Source: Turbatrix aceti (taxonomy: Eukaryota; Nematoda; Chromadorea; Rhabditida; Panagrolaimidae). From it: a stretch of DNA of 64,000 bases. Positions 1 through 9,822 of this stretch are shown here, piece by piece. The stretch covers positions 12,214,001 to 12,278,000 of the forward strand of contig OZ017766.1 in the NCBI GenBank assembly GCA_963969345.1, written 5' to 3'. Below the pieces are notes generated by a model. The model did not search any database. It saw nothing but the letters and a program-made list of their open reading frames with translations, and was not told the origin of the DNA. The position numbers were made by a program, and so were the translations under genes. Position 1 is the stretch's first letter; every line of letters begins with the position of its first letter.

Positions 1-1359
1 AGGCAGTCCACGACAGGATTTAGGAACAAGGGGAGGACGAGGACAAGGCTTTTTTACACTATCAAATGTTTTGAGCCAGAATTGTTCCCCACCCCTAGGA
101 AGGTCTAAAACCGCGATACACAGATTTTTAAAAAAATCGGAATCTGTAGTTTTGGCATCTGGAAGGTTTTGACACAAGTTGATGCCACGCGCGGTGTTCA
201 TGAGGAAAAGAGCTGAAAAATTTTTTACAGGGGTTTTTATAGACTGGGAACACAATGTCGTTATCAGATTTTTTTTATCGTTACTGTAAGTGCCACTTTT
301 AGGCAAAATTTTTAGGTTTTTTGGCTACCATACTTTTGTTTTTTTGTTGGGGAAAATGTGATATAGCCTATCTTTTTCCCCGTGTTTTGACGCGTCGAAT
401 GAGGTAAAACTCAGAATTTTCTGAATCGGGCTTCATTGCCATCCGCGGGCTTTTATGGTGCGCACTCGAGAAAACGCGCGCAAAAAACCGCTTTTTCTGT
501 GCGAGTGACAAAAAAACTGCGTGCGCGCACGTAAAAGGAGTCATGTTCAAAAAAAGGCCCTGAAGCCAATTTTTGATTTTTATGCCTACGGTCACCTGAA
601 TAGGCTTTGGCATGTCCCAAATATCACTTTAAGCTAGTTGAGCTTTTTATCGGATAATTTTGCACAAAGTTACAGTGTTTGAAAGTTTCATGTTTTTTCA
701 ATGCCTATGGCGGTGCCCAATATTGTCAGATAAAAACCCTGAAAATCTAGAATCAATCTTTGGGACATGCTTAAGTCGACCAAATTGACCGCGAGCATAA
801 AAAACAAAAATTGGCTTCAGGGCCTTTTTTTGAATCTGACTCCTTTTACGTGCGCGCACGCAGTTTTTTTGTCACTCGCAGCGATATTGCGCACGTTTTC
901 TCGAGTGCGCACCATAAAAGCCCGCGGATGGCAATGAAGCCCGATTCAGAAAATTCTGAGTTTTACCTCATTCGACGCGTCAAAACACGGGAAAAAAGAT
1001 AGGCTATATCACATTTTCCCCAACAAAAAAACAAAAGTATGGTAGCCAAAAAACCTAAAAATTTAGCCTAAAAGTGGCACTTACAGTAACGATAAAAAAA
1101 ATCTGATAACGACATTGTGTTCCCAGTCTATAAAAACCCCTGTAAAAAATTTTTCAGCTCTTTTCCTCATGAACACAGCGCGTGGCATCAACTTGTGTCA
1201 AAACCTTCCAGATGCCAAAACTACAGATTCCGATTTTTTTAAAAATCTGTGTATCGCGGTTTTAGACCTTCCTAGGGGTGGGGAACAATTCTGGCTCAAA
1301 ACATTTGATAGTGTAAAAAAGCCTTGTCCTCGGTCCGAAATCCTGTCGTGGACTGCCTC
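1..1359. mobile_element. Fold-back DNA element, TTAA target type (copy 1, left tip cut by window edge)
   Basis: Two inverted arms of about 620 bp (roughly 1-620 and 760-1359) surround a spacer of about 140 bp. The tip reads inward as AGGCAGTCCACGACAGGATTT, and the right tip is followed by TTAA at 1360-1363. The left TTAA and one tip base lie just outside the window. A relative lies at 41102-42471. The arms carry mirrored small reading frames of about 81 aa, which I treat as by-products of the palindrome. No transposase is visible, so this is non-autonomous. TTAA duplication is typical of piggyBac-like transposition, but the superfamily is inferred from the target site only. Confidence 0.85.
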
Positions 1360-1416
1360 TTAACTTTAATTTCCGGGGTTTAGACACTTCTTTTGCAGCT
1401 AGCAAATCGGCAAATA

Positions 1417-1648
1417 GTTTTTGCCGTTAACGAACATACATCATTTTCGGTATTCTCAGGATATTTTATTGTGTTGTATTTCGACAATTCAAGACGTTTT
1501 CAAAAAGTAATTCAAGATTTTCACTCGGATTACAAAATGTTTTTCGGCATCGAGAATTAAAAAATGAAAAAAATGATAAATTGTCAACAAAACGGAATCC
1601 AATACTTGGGAAACGTTTTCTAAAAGAACAGTCATTAACGGCAAAAAC
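1417..1648. mobile_element. 232-bp MITE-like element (left copy)
   Basis: The termini are inverted repeats GTTTTTGCCGTTAACGA and, read from the other end, GTTTTTGCCGTTAATGA, about 16 of 17 matching. No coding capacity. The inner end lies 7 bp from the 3' end of the tRNA-Val at 1656-1728. The outer flank is TA and the inner flank is GA, so there is no matching target duplication around this copy alone. The inverted partner is at 5095-5326. Confidence 0.65.
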
Positions 1649-1655
1649 GAACAGC

Positions 1656-1728
1656 TGACTTCGGGCGGAATCGAACCACCGACCTTCAGTGTGTTAGACT
1701 GACGTGATAACCCCTACACCACGAAGCC
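1656..1728 (-). tRNA. tRNA-Val (anticodon AAC)
   Basis: A 73-nt cloverleaf on the minus strand. Acceptor GGCTTCG pairs with CGAAGTC (one G-T pair), the anticodon stem is TCAGT/ACTGA, the loop is CTAACAC with AAC at 34-36, and the T arm contains GGTTCGATTCC. Internal A box (TGGTGTAGGGG) and B box are both present. Identical in sequence to the copy at 5015-5087. Confidence 0.93.
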
Positions 1729-2017
1729 GCGATTTTCGGCCGTTTGCGCTTTTTGCCCTCAGGACATGTTACCTGACAAAAAGCATCAAAACATGGATAT
1801 TGGGATCAACATCTTAAAACTTGGGATAACGTTATAACCCTTACACCACGAAGCCGCAATTTTCGGCCGTTTGCGCTTTTTGCCCTCAGGACATGTTACC
1901 TGACAAAAAGCATCAAAACATGGATATTGGGATCAACATCTTAAAACTGGGGATAAACTTATAACCCCTACACCACGCAGCCGAGATTTTCGGCCATGTG
2001 CGCTTTTTGCCCTCTAC
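1729..2017 (-). repeat. 127-bp tRNA-half tandem array, left arm (2 units plus partial)
   Basis: Two full units (1729-1855 and 1856-1982) and a partial flank extend away from the minus-strand tRNA-Val. Read on the minus strand, each unit is the tRNA 5' flank plus the first ~22 nt of the tRNA. The unit farthest from the tRNA carries GGCTGCG instead of GGCTTCG, the same variant found in the farthest unit of the right arm. Confidence 0.9.
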
Positions 2018-2578
2018 AAGTACGGCTACAAAAAGCATTTTTTATAAGCACTTTGCTTGTACGCGTAATACATTATTTTGATCAAGCATTGTTTGTCTCG
2101 GCAAAAGCATTTGTATTTTTCTGTGCAAAATAATGGATACAAATACAGTGTACTATGGAACCCGAAAGGTCAAAATATTGTCAAAAGTAAAAAGAACACA
2201 CAATGATGGATTTCGGCAACAATTGGGAAGTTTTTGCCAGTTTATCTTTGCATGTTTGTAACCTTATATAACTTCCTGCATTGTCTCTAAAAAAAGTGTC
2301 TGGAGTACATCAAATTGAAATTTTGATTCTCTAAAGATGTATAAATATTATATTTTGTAATTGTGATGCAGCAAAAAACATCATTTTAAGACTGACGTAA
2401 AAGGTCGACAACTCAAAATATTTTTAATTATTGGCGCACGAACCAGCGAAAATTTTTTTTGAATAGAACGCATCAATTTGACCTAGATTTTTTTGTAGTG
2501 TGTGTTCTTTGTAGCTTTGCATCTTTGTGGCGCGCTAGTTTTTTGTTTGGCACGCACGCATGTAATGGAATAACATAG

Positions 2579-3165
2579 TGTTGCCATCCAGGGCACGTTA
2601 ATTCTCCCACCTCTGACAGGTGGTTCGTTGATTGTTGATTTGTTGTTCGAATGAACTAAGTGGTTCTTTTATTTAGATAAATAGACTTCTGTGGTTCCCT
2701 GTTATTCATTCTTCTGACAATAAGTTCCCGGTTGAATATTTATCTTTCTGTGACCAAAGCCATCGTAGAAATTTTATGCCAAACGCATGTTTCTCAAATT
2801 GTGGGAAGTTAATCTTGCTCCAGCGCTGTCTGGATGTTTTAAGAAAATTAATGTTATCCCGCTACATTAATACATATATAAAAGTTCCATTTTGTTGGGA
2901 AGTAGGGAACTTAATCTTCTTTTTTTTTAAGTTGCACATTCAGGATGTTCTTGCGTGGTGGCTAACGGCATTAATGTAAAGTATCTGTCGCGAACGCGAG
3001 GCATCATGCCGATTCCCGCACGCATTTGCATATCACTTTTCTTTTCTCTTCCCTGTCTCCGGTTAGGCAGTCGGCCGCGGCCGGGGTTTGTCCTTTTGTG
3101 TTGTACGTGAATAAACCCTAACTCTAACCCCGACTCTTGACAACCAGTAGACACCTGCCCCCACA
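2579..3165 (+). mobile_element. LTR fragment of a retrotransposon (BEL/Pao-like)
   Basis: A region starting TGTTGCCATCC and ending CCACA, directly followed by a primer-binding site. It contains a TATA-like TATATAAAAG near 2876 and an AATAAA near 3111, in the order expected of U3 and R. The start is my best guess from the TG terminus. No gag or pol reading frame follows, so only the LTR and the leader start survive. The BEL/Pao assignment is tentative. Confidence 0.55.
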
Positions 3166-3167
3166 TT

Positions 3168-3186
3168 TGGTGCATCGGCCGGGAAT
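3168..3186 (+). other. Primer-binding site matching tRNA-Gly 3' end
   Basis: TGGTGCATCGGCCGGGAAT is the exact complement of the usual eukaryotic tRNA-Gly(GCC) 3' end including CCA. It lies two bases after the proposed LTR end, as in LTR retrotransposons. Confidence 0.75.
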
Positions 3187-3864
3187 ATTTTTTTTTTTTA
3201 AATTCTGAAAAAAAATGAACAGCAAGCTTTGTATACACTTTTTATAACAAGTTTGCCGTAAAAAATACAATTTTCGGATCAACTTTATATAACAAGTTTA
3301 CCGTATACGATGCGCTTGTAACGCCAAGCTTTACCCAAATCATTTTAACAGAAAACTATAAACTATTTCTTCAGTCTTGTGTTGCAACTTCTATTATAGC
3401 TTATCCCCGACGATCAGAAGCCGTCTGATGTTCCTAGGTTAATGCTTTACTGCACGGCGAACATTTTTTTTGCAACTTTCAGTCCTGATGAATCGCTTTC
3501 GCTCGAGATAAAACCTGCCGATTAGGGATAATTAATTCAATTCTTTTGGATGCTCTCTGGGATTACAAATGACGTATTTACAAGCGCGCATACCTCTTTG
3601 AACTACTCTTACTTGCGAGCTTTGTGATGAATGTTCCCGCGAGAGCAAAAGTGCAAAAAACATGCAGAAAGAAATGTATACCGAAGAAAAAAACAATTTT
3701 CTAACATAGTTTTTGTGTGTTCAACAAATTTTATCTGATTATCGTTGGTTAAAAATATAAAAGATGCATCACGAGCAAATTGCTTTATTCTCTGATTGAT
3801 GCCAAAAATTTGTCGGACGTAGTACAACTGTTGGTTTGAATTTACCCAACTTGCCGAAAATCTC

Positions 3865-5014
3865 GGCTGCGTGGTGTAGGGGTTATAAGTTTATCCCCAG
3901 TTTTAAGATGTTGATCCCAATATCCATGTTTTGATGCTTTTTGTCAGGTAACATGTCCTGAGGGCAAAAAGCGCAAACGGCCGAAAATCGCGGCTTCGTG
4001 GTGTAAGGGTTATAACGTTATCCCAAGTTTTAAGATGTTGATCCCAATATCCATGTTTTGATGCTTTTTGTCAGGTAACATGTCCTGAGGGCAAAAACCG
4101 CAAACGGCCGAAAATCGCGGCTTCGTGGTGTAAGGGTTGTAACGTTATCCCAAGTTTTAAGATGTTGATCCCAATATCCATGTTTTGATGCTTTTTGTCA
4201 GGTAACATGTCCTGAGGGCAAAAAGCGCAAACGGCCGAAAATCGCGGCTTCGTGGTGTAGGGGTTATAAGTTTATGCCCAGTTTTAAGATGTTGATCCCA
4301 ATATCCATGTTTTGATGCTTTTTGTCAGGTAACATGTCCTGAGGGCAAAAAGCGCAAACGGCCGAAAATCGTGGCTTCGTGGTGTAGGGGTTATAACGTT
4401 ATCCCAAGTTTTAAGATGTTGATCCTAATATCCATGTTTTGATGCTTTTTGTCAGGTAACATGTCCTGAGGGCAAAAAGCGCAAACGGCCGAAAATCGCG
4501 GCTTCGTGGTGTAGGGGTTATAAGTTTATGCCCAGTTTTAAGATGTTGATCCCAATATCCATGTTTTGATGCTTTTTGTCAGGTAACATGTCCTGAGGGC
4601 AAAAAGCGCAAACGGCCGAAAATCGCGGCTTCGTGGTGTAGGGTGTAGGGGTTATAAGTTTATGCCCAGTTTTAAGATGTTGATCCCAATATCCATGTTT
4701 TGATGCTTTTTGTCAGGTAACATGTCCTGAGGGCAAAAAGCGCAAACGGCCGAAAATCGTGGCTTCGTGGTGTAGGGGTTATAACGTTATCCCAAGTTTT
4801 AAGATGTTGATCCTAATATCCATGTTTTGATGCTTTTTGTCAGGTAACATGTCCTGAGGGCAAAAAGCGCAAACGGCCGAAAATCGCGGCTTCGTGGTGT
4901 AAGGGTTATAACGTTATCCCAAGTTTTAAGATGTTGATCCTAATATCCATGTTTTGATGCTTTTTGTCAGGTAACATGTCCTGAGGGCAAAAAGCGCAAA
5001 CGGCCGAAAATCGC
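3865..5014 (+). repeat. 127-bp tRNA-half tandem array, right arm (9 units)
   Basis: Unit starts are 3865, 3992, 4119, 4246, 4373, 4500, 4627, 4761 and 4888, followed by the intact tRNA at 5015. The period is 127 bp, with one 7-bp insertion in the 4627 unit. Each unit begins with the acceptor 5' strand and D arm of tRNA-Val, including the A box, then departs from tRNA sequence after GGGGTTAT and lacks anticodon, T arm and B box. Two subtypes occur, one with TATAAGTTTATGCCC and one with TATAACGTTATCCCA, partly alternating. Variants GTGGCTTC and CCTAAT recur, which suggests amplification in blocks of two or three units. Confidence 0.95.
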
Positions 5015-5087
5015 GGCTTCGTGGTGTAGGGGTTATCACGTCAGTCTAACACACTGAAGGTCGGTGGTTCGATTCCGCCCGAAGTCA
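5015..5087 (+). tRNA. tRNA-Val (anticodon AAC)
   Basis: A 73-nt cloverleaf identical to the copy at 1656-1728. Its first 22 or so bases are repeated nine times upstream at 127-bp intervals. A TTTTT run about 8 nt downstream, inside the terminal repeat of the adjacent element, can stop Pol III. Confidence 0.93.
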
Positions 5088-5094
5088 GCTGTTC

Positions 5095-5326
5095 GTTTTT
5101 GCCGTTAATGACTGTTCTTTTAGAAAACGTTTCCCAAGTATTGGATTCCGTTTTGTTGACAATTTATCATTTTTTTCATTTTTTAATTCTCGATGCCGAA
5201 AAACATTTTGTAATCCGAGTGAAAATCTTGAATTACTTTTTGAAAACGTCTTGAATTGTCGAAATACAACACAATAAAATATCCTGAGAATACCGAGAAT
5301 GATGTATGTTCGTTAACGGCAAAAAC
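5095..5326. mobile_element. 232-bp MITE-like element (right copy)
   Basis: Inverted partner of 1417-1648 with the same length and one observed mismatch. Its inner terminal repeat GTTTTTGCC provides the first run of five T residues downstream of the tRNA-Val ending at 5087, so the element may supply the Pol III terminator of that gene. Confidence 0.65.
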
Positions 5327-7600
5327 TATCGTACGTGCACTTTTCGACGTCTATTCCTACAAAATTTGATAATTAGTCTTCTAAATAGCTCAATTTTTTT
5401 ACGTTTGAATGCTTGCATTTCGGGTGTTCGAAAAAAATGTTAATGTAATATTTTGTTATGACTGAAATCATGTACTTTAAGAATCTCACGTCAACAGTTA
5501 TCTCAAGGTATAACGTAATTTAAGGCCTAACAACGTTTTTTTTGTAAATATAAGTGAGTTTGTATAACCCTTCGGCGTCTTTTTTTTAACTTTTAAACTT
5601 ATCGTGAATAATACAGTAGGGTCAGCAGCCAGCTTACATGCTTTTTTATGATTAAATCCGCCTCTTCTTTCGTCCGACAGGGAAAAAAATAATAACAACA
5701 TCGGACTCTAACTAAATTTGAACAAAGGACAAGACAAAAAAGTATTAGTTATGTCCTTTTAATAATATACTCATATTTTTGCCCCAGGGCAGGCATGCAA
5801 CATGGTGCCTCATTTCGACTGGCGTGGAGGGGGGTTAAACGTAGTTGTACCACCAATTAGCCATGCAACCGGCTAAGAGACTCATATCTTGTCCAACTTC
5901 ATATCCAATCTCCCTGGTACTGAGTACTCCACTTTTTGTGTTTGACGCCTGAAAAAAATGTTCATGCTGGTAAAGTTAGTTAGGGCTACAGCAAAAGAAA
6001 CGAAAAATGAACGGGTGTGCGATGCGTTATTAGTTTTTGGGGGAAATTGTTTTTATGTTTGGAATTCCAAGTAGAATTCCAAGTTGCTATATATAGTATA
6101 CATGTTTGTTATAGGTACAGGTGTGAAAAAATTTCTGATGGATTTATTGACGTTGCATAATTTTTTTTATGTTTTAGGCGTTTTTTCTACAAAAATTACT
6201 TATTGATACAAATTTGTTACTGAAAAACCGAGCTAGCAACTTACTAACAAGCTGTCCTCAGAGACATCATGAGTTCAGCTTATTTGTAATGTAATAACTT
6301 GTAGTCTTTAAACTTTTTTTTTTCGATTTGACTTTCGTTTACTGGTTGGTGTTCCTTTTCGTCATGGTTAACAATTTCGTGTTTGATAGTTTTTTTTGCT
6401 TTCTAAAATACAAAAAAATATAAATTTTAAAAATACATATATGAAATTTTTTAGAACGTCAAAAATTGAAAAAAATTCATTGTTTTTTTTTTGTATGCCG
6501 AAAACGTCAAAAATGTAAAAAAGTCATCTGAATTTGTTTTGTAACCAAAAGTGGTTTTAGCCACAAAACCAAGCCCGGACCGTTTTATGCCCTGCATGTG
6601 TGTATAAACGCACTGCTTCCTCGTCAGGTCCCTTAATCAAATCCGCAGAAACCTAGACAAACTAATTATGTCAGCCTACCTTTCTTGCACGCAACATGTT
6701 TATGGTTACATAACTGTGTTTCCATTTTTTTCAGGAACTAAGGGCATAATTTCTACAGGAAGTTACGCGTGCGTTATTATAAACATTTGTTTTCGTCCTG
6801 AAAACATTTTTCATAGACAATTATAATTGAGCAAGAATTTATGGACGACACCTTATTAGAAAATACCATGTCTTTCCATATTTTTTAATTTATCATAATT
6901 ATTGCCCGAGGTTTATTTTCTGAAATTGTGTTTTTTTTTTCATTCTCTACTATACGGTTATTAGTCAAAAAAATTGTTTTTTCACGTGATATCGCATTTT
7001 TTGAGACCTAAAAATTATTTGCGTTAATTTGCAGCAGAATGAAATTTTGATCCTTTACGTTGTGGAATCCATGTAATCCTTTTTTTGCCAAAAAAAGGAA
7101 GATTTGGTGGATCGTAAATAACAAAACAAAAAAATGAAATTTCTAGGAAGAAATATTCCATGAATGACATTTTTATGCAAAAAATTTCAGCCTTGTTCGA
7201 ATTTTTTTAAATTTGTTTTAGAAAATAGTTCAATGTATTATTATTTTAAACCAATGTGTATTTTTTGTTTACTACCAAATGTATGGAATTTTCGGTATGC
7301 TTCCAAAATCCAATCTAGCCTATGCTTGCATTGCAATTTTTCACCTATTTTTTGTTGCCCCTGCAAGCTGTCAAGTCAAAAGTGATAGTATCTATGTATG
7401 CACATGTATACGTTTTGTTCGGTAGTACATTTTCTATTTTTTTTCAAGAATGCAAGTACACTAAATTTTTCGGAGTTCATTACAACAGACAAACATTTTT
7501 TTATATTTACCGGAAATGATTCCATTTCTATTTGTTTGCAAGCTGCTAAAAACTGAAAAAAATATTACTTATGTTGGATTTTTTTTGCGACCTTGTTGAC
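5327..7600. other. AT-rich intergenic DNA
   Basis: Long A and T runs, only short accidental reading frames, no RNA gene and no convincing exon pair. I see nothing functional here. Confidence 0.6.
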
Positions 7601-7620
7601 CATCAAAAAATGTTTTTTAT

Positions 7621-8145
7621 TTATGAAAAAAAAATTATTTTTTGCTTAACCTTGTTGTTTTTTGCTTCATTTCTAAGTGGCTTGATAAGGACCCCTCTAA
7701 ATATGGAAAACATATATTTTTTATAGCAACGGACTTTCCAGCAGTACACACTAGACAAAAGCTTACGCATTAGTTCAACCGCTATTTGATCTCTCTTCGC
7801 GGGCATCAGGCAGGCATCGTATAATATTTCAAAATGCCGTTTTTTGCGCTCCGGATACATCAACGACCAGAAGTCGTAAACTGCAACCCGCATCCTGCAA
7901 GATCAATTATGTATTGAGTTTTCAGACAGATAGCTTCTGTTGGTGGCTGCAAATCATTTATAAAAAAACTGTCAGGGTACAAACATTTTTTGGCAGGGGG
8001 AGGAGAGCAAGCGAGCCTTTTATATTTTTGAGTAGCACTTATAACTTGTTACTCCCTTCTCTCCTTCTTCGTCTGTCTTGACCCGGAGCTTTTCAAGCAG
8101 CTCTGCTCGCTCATAAGCCTCGTTTCGAACAACAAGTGACGCCAT
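7621..8145 (-). CDS. Possible two-exon gene, unknown function
   Basis: A minus-strand ATG at 8145 opens a charged segment starting MASLVVRNEAYERAELL. The frame can join, through a weak donor (GTGCTA near 8035) and an acceptor TTGCAG near 7894, to an open segment starting MRVAVYDFWSLMYPERKK that runs to about 7624. The amino-acid composition looks coding rather than random. I do not recognise a family, and the splice sites are weak, so this may be a gene fragment. Confidence 0.25.
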
Positions 8146-8332
8146 GTCAACAAAAAAAAACTACGACTCGGATGATTTTTGATCATTTTGCAGACGATCC
8201 ATCTATAATACGTATTGAATATGAAAATAGTTTTGAATTTTTTTTACTTATTTATAAATATCAACAAACAAGAATCTAGATTTCTGGCCTCAGGTTACGA
8301 CACCAATATAAGATTAATTTATTTCCTTGCAG

Positions 8333-8465
8333 ATATAAAAGCTATAAAGTTGGTAGACAGGGGTAAAAAAGGAAGGCTTGCATGCTGCGAGGGTTTGTTT
8401 CCGTTCCTTTACCCAACTACGCACGAGATACTATACATAGACGGACTTTTGGACCAACCGCCTGG
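8333..8465 (+). CDS. Possible isolated exon, unknown product
   Basis: A 133-nt open segment between a good acceptor (TTTCCTTGCAG) and a strong donor (GTGAGTAAG). It encodes a peptide containing YPTTHEILYIDGLLDQPPG. No reliable neighbouring exon could be joined. It may belong with the segment at 9420-9472. Confidence 0.3.
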
Positions 8466-9419
8466 GTGAGTAAGCGGTACGTAAAATTTTGTTTCCACTC
8501 GAATAACCTTTCTGCTAAATTATATTGTTTTCCTGTTACGGATGCCTTTTTTCTTTTCTTTCGGCTTGTATCTGTGAAAAAATGACGGATTTTTGAATTT
8601 AGAAATGTGTTTTTTACTCAGATTTAAAAGTTAGTCGAAGTGTTTTGACTTGGTTATTTTTTAAGTTTAGATACGAATTTAAACATTTTTTGTATCTATT
8701 GAATGCGATACACATTTTGTAACACCTTTTTTTGGGTAAAAATTGCACACAGCATGTTCCTTTGATGTCGTACCATGTCGAAAGCCTGCATATTGCATGC
8801 AATTTGTCTGTATCTCGGATTCAATGTTGTTTTTTTGGTAATTATTTCACACCTGTTTGTTTTCGTTGATTGTTTTTGATTCCATTTTTACACATGTTTT
8901 CTGAAGAACAAATCCAAAACAATGAATACGTCAACTCTTTCGAACATTGACACCTACATATATTTACTTCATTACAAATACGTTTCCCGTTAATCAAGGT
9001 GTTTTACAAGCGCACATAACAAGTTGACCAAATCTAATTTTCCTCACACTACTTTTTATAAATGACCTAAAACAGCTTTAATCCTTTTTTCCTAGAAAAT
9101 CTTTTGCAGCTATCACATGTTTTCAAAAAATTAATTACAGTTCATTGTTGTCTTTTTTTTCAGAAAATCCAACTTTTTTTTCGTTTTATTATGAATGAAC
9201 AAATATTTACCGTACGCCACATTATTAGTTCTGCTTACTTGCTAAAGCTGTGGATAGCGAGGGTACGTGTGCTAACGAATTGCGCAGAAAAGGTCGTTGA
9301 GCATACACATAATGGAAACATAAATTCACAATGCCATACTTATTGCCACCTTCTGGGGTTGTTAGTTTCTGGAAAAGTAGGTGGCGGTAATATGTATATT
9401 AGTGTCATTTTTCTTGCAG

Positions 9420-9472
9420 GTGCATTCGCTTTTTGTTTGCCAGAGACGAAGGAAAGGGGGTGGTTGGGTTAG
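9420..9472 (+). CDS. Possible terminal exon of a major-facilitator transporter
   Basis: After an acceptor TTTCTTGCAG the frame reads AFAFCLPETKERGWLG and stops. The LPETK-x-RG motif is characteristic of the end of the last helix in sugar and organic-ion MFS transporters. The upstream exons of such a gene are not recognisable, so this is probably a decayed or very fragmented gene. Confidence 0.3.
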
Positions 9473-9822
9473 CTGGTGGTTTTTTTTTCAAAAATTTTTT
9501 TACATTTTTTGTTTTAAATCCGTGTGAATTTCATACAGTTTAAATTCTTTTCCCGCCTTAAAATAATGACTATGAAATTGAATCCCGCTAGACAGAGTAA
9601 GGCGTGTTGTATTGTGTCGTACTTTGGCGTGACCTTTTCATATTGCCACGCTGTTATTATTTTCAACATTTTTTCAGCCCTTAAAACTAACTTTTGAAAT
9701 TAAAAATGCGATTAATATTCTCGGATTTATCATAAAAAGCCAATACACTTGCAGCAATTGATACGTCCTCTGTCTTTCTCAAGCAAAAAAAAACTAATTT
9801 AAAGCTATCTTTTTTTTAAATT

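Larger units (their letters stand above)
1417..5326. mobile_element. 3.9-kb inverted structure carrying tRNA-Val genes and tRNA-half arrays
   Basis: The outer ends are identical inverted repeats beginning GTTTTTGCCGTTAACG, and both outer flanks are TA (1415-1416 and 5327-5328). The left arm is about 1417-1997 and the right arm about 3852-5326. Each arm holds, from outside in, a 232-bp terminal-repeat element, an intact tRNA-Val(AAC), and 127-bp repeat units. The arms are nearly identical; I saw one mismatch in the 232-bp element (a T/C difference near 1446 versus 5297). The main difference is unit number, 2 on the left and 9 on the right. The loop of about 1.85 kb is unrelated sequence that includes an LTR fragment. 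Whether the whole unit moved as one Tc1/mariner-like element, or arose by inverted duplication, is inference. Confidence 0.7.

Noticed and set aside
3865..5014. CRISPR-like regular array
   Set aside because: There are no unique spacers; the whole 127-bp unit repeats, it starts with tRNA sequence, and the genome is eukaryotic.
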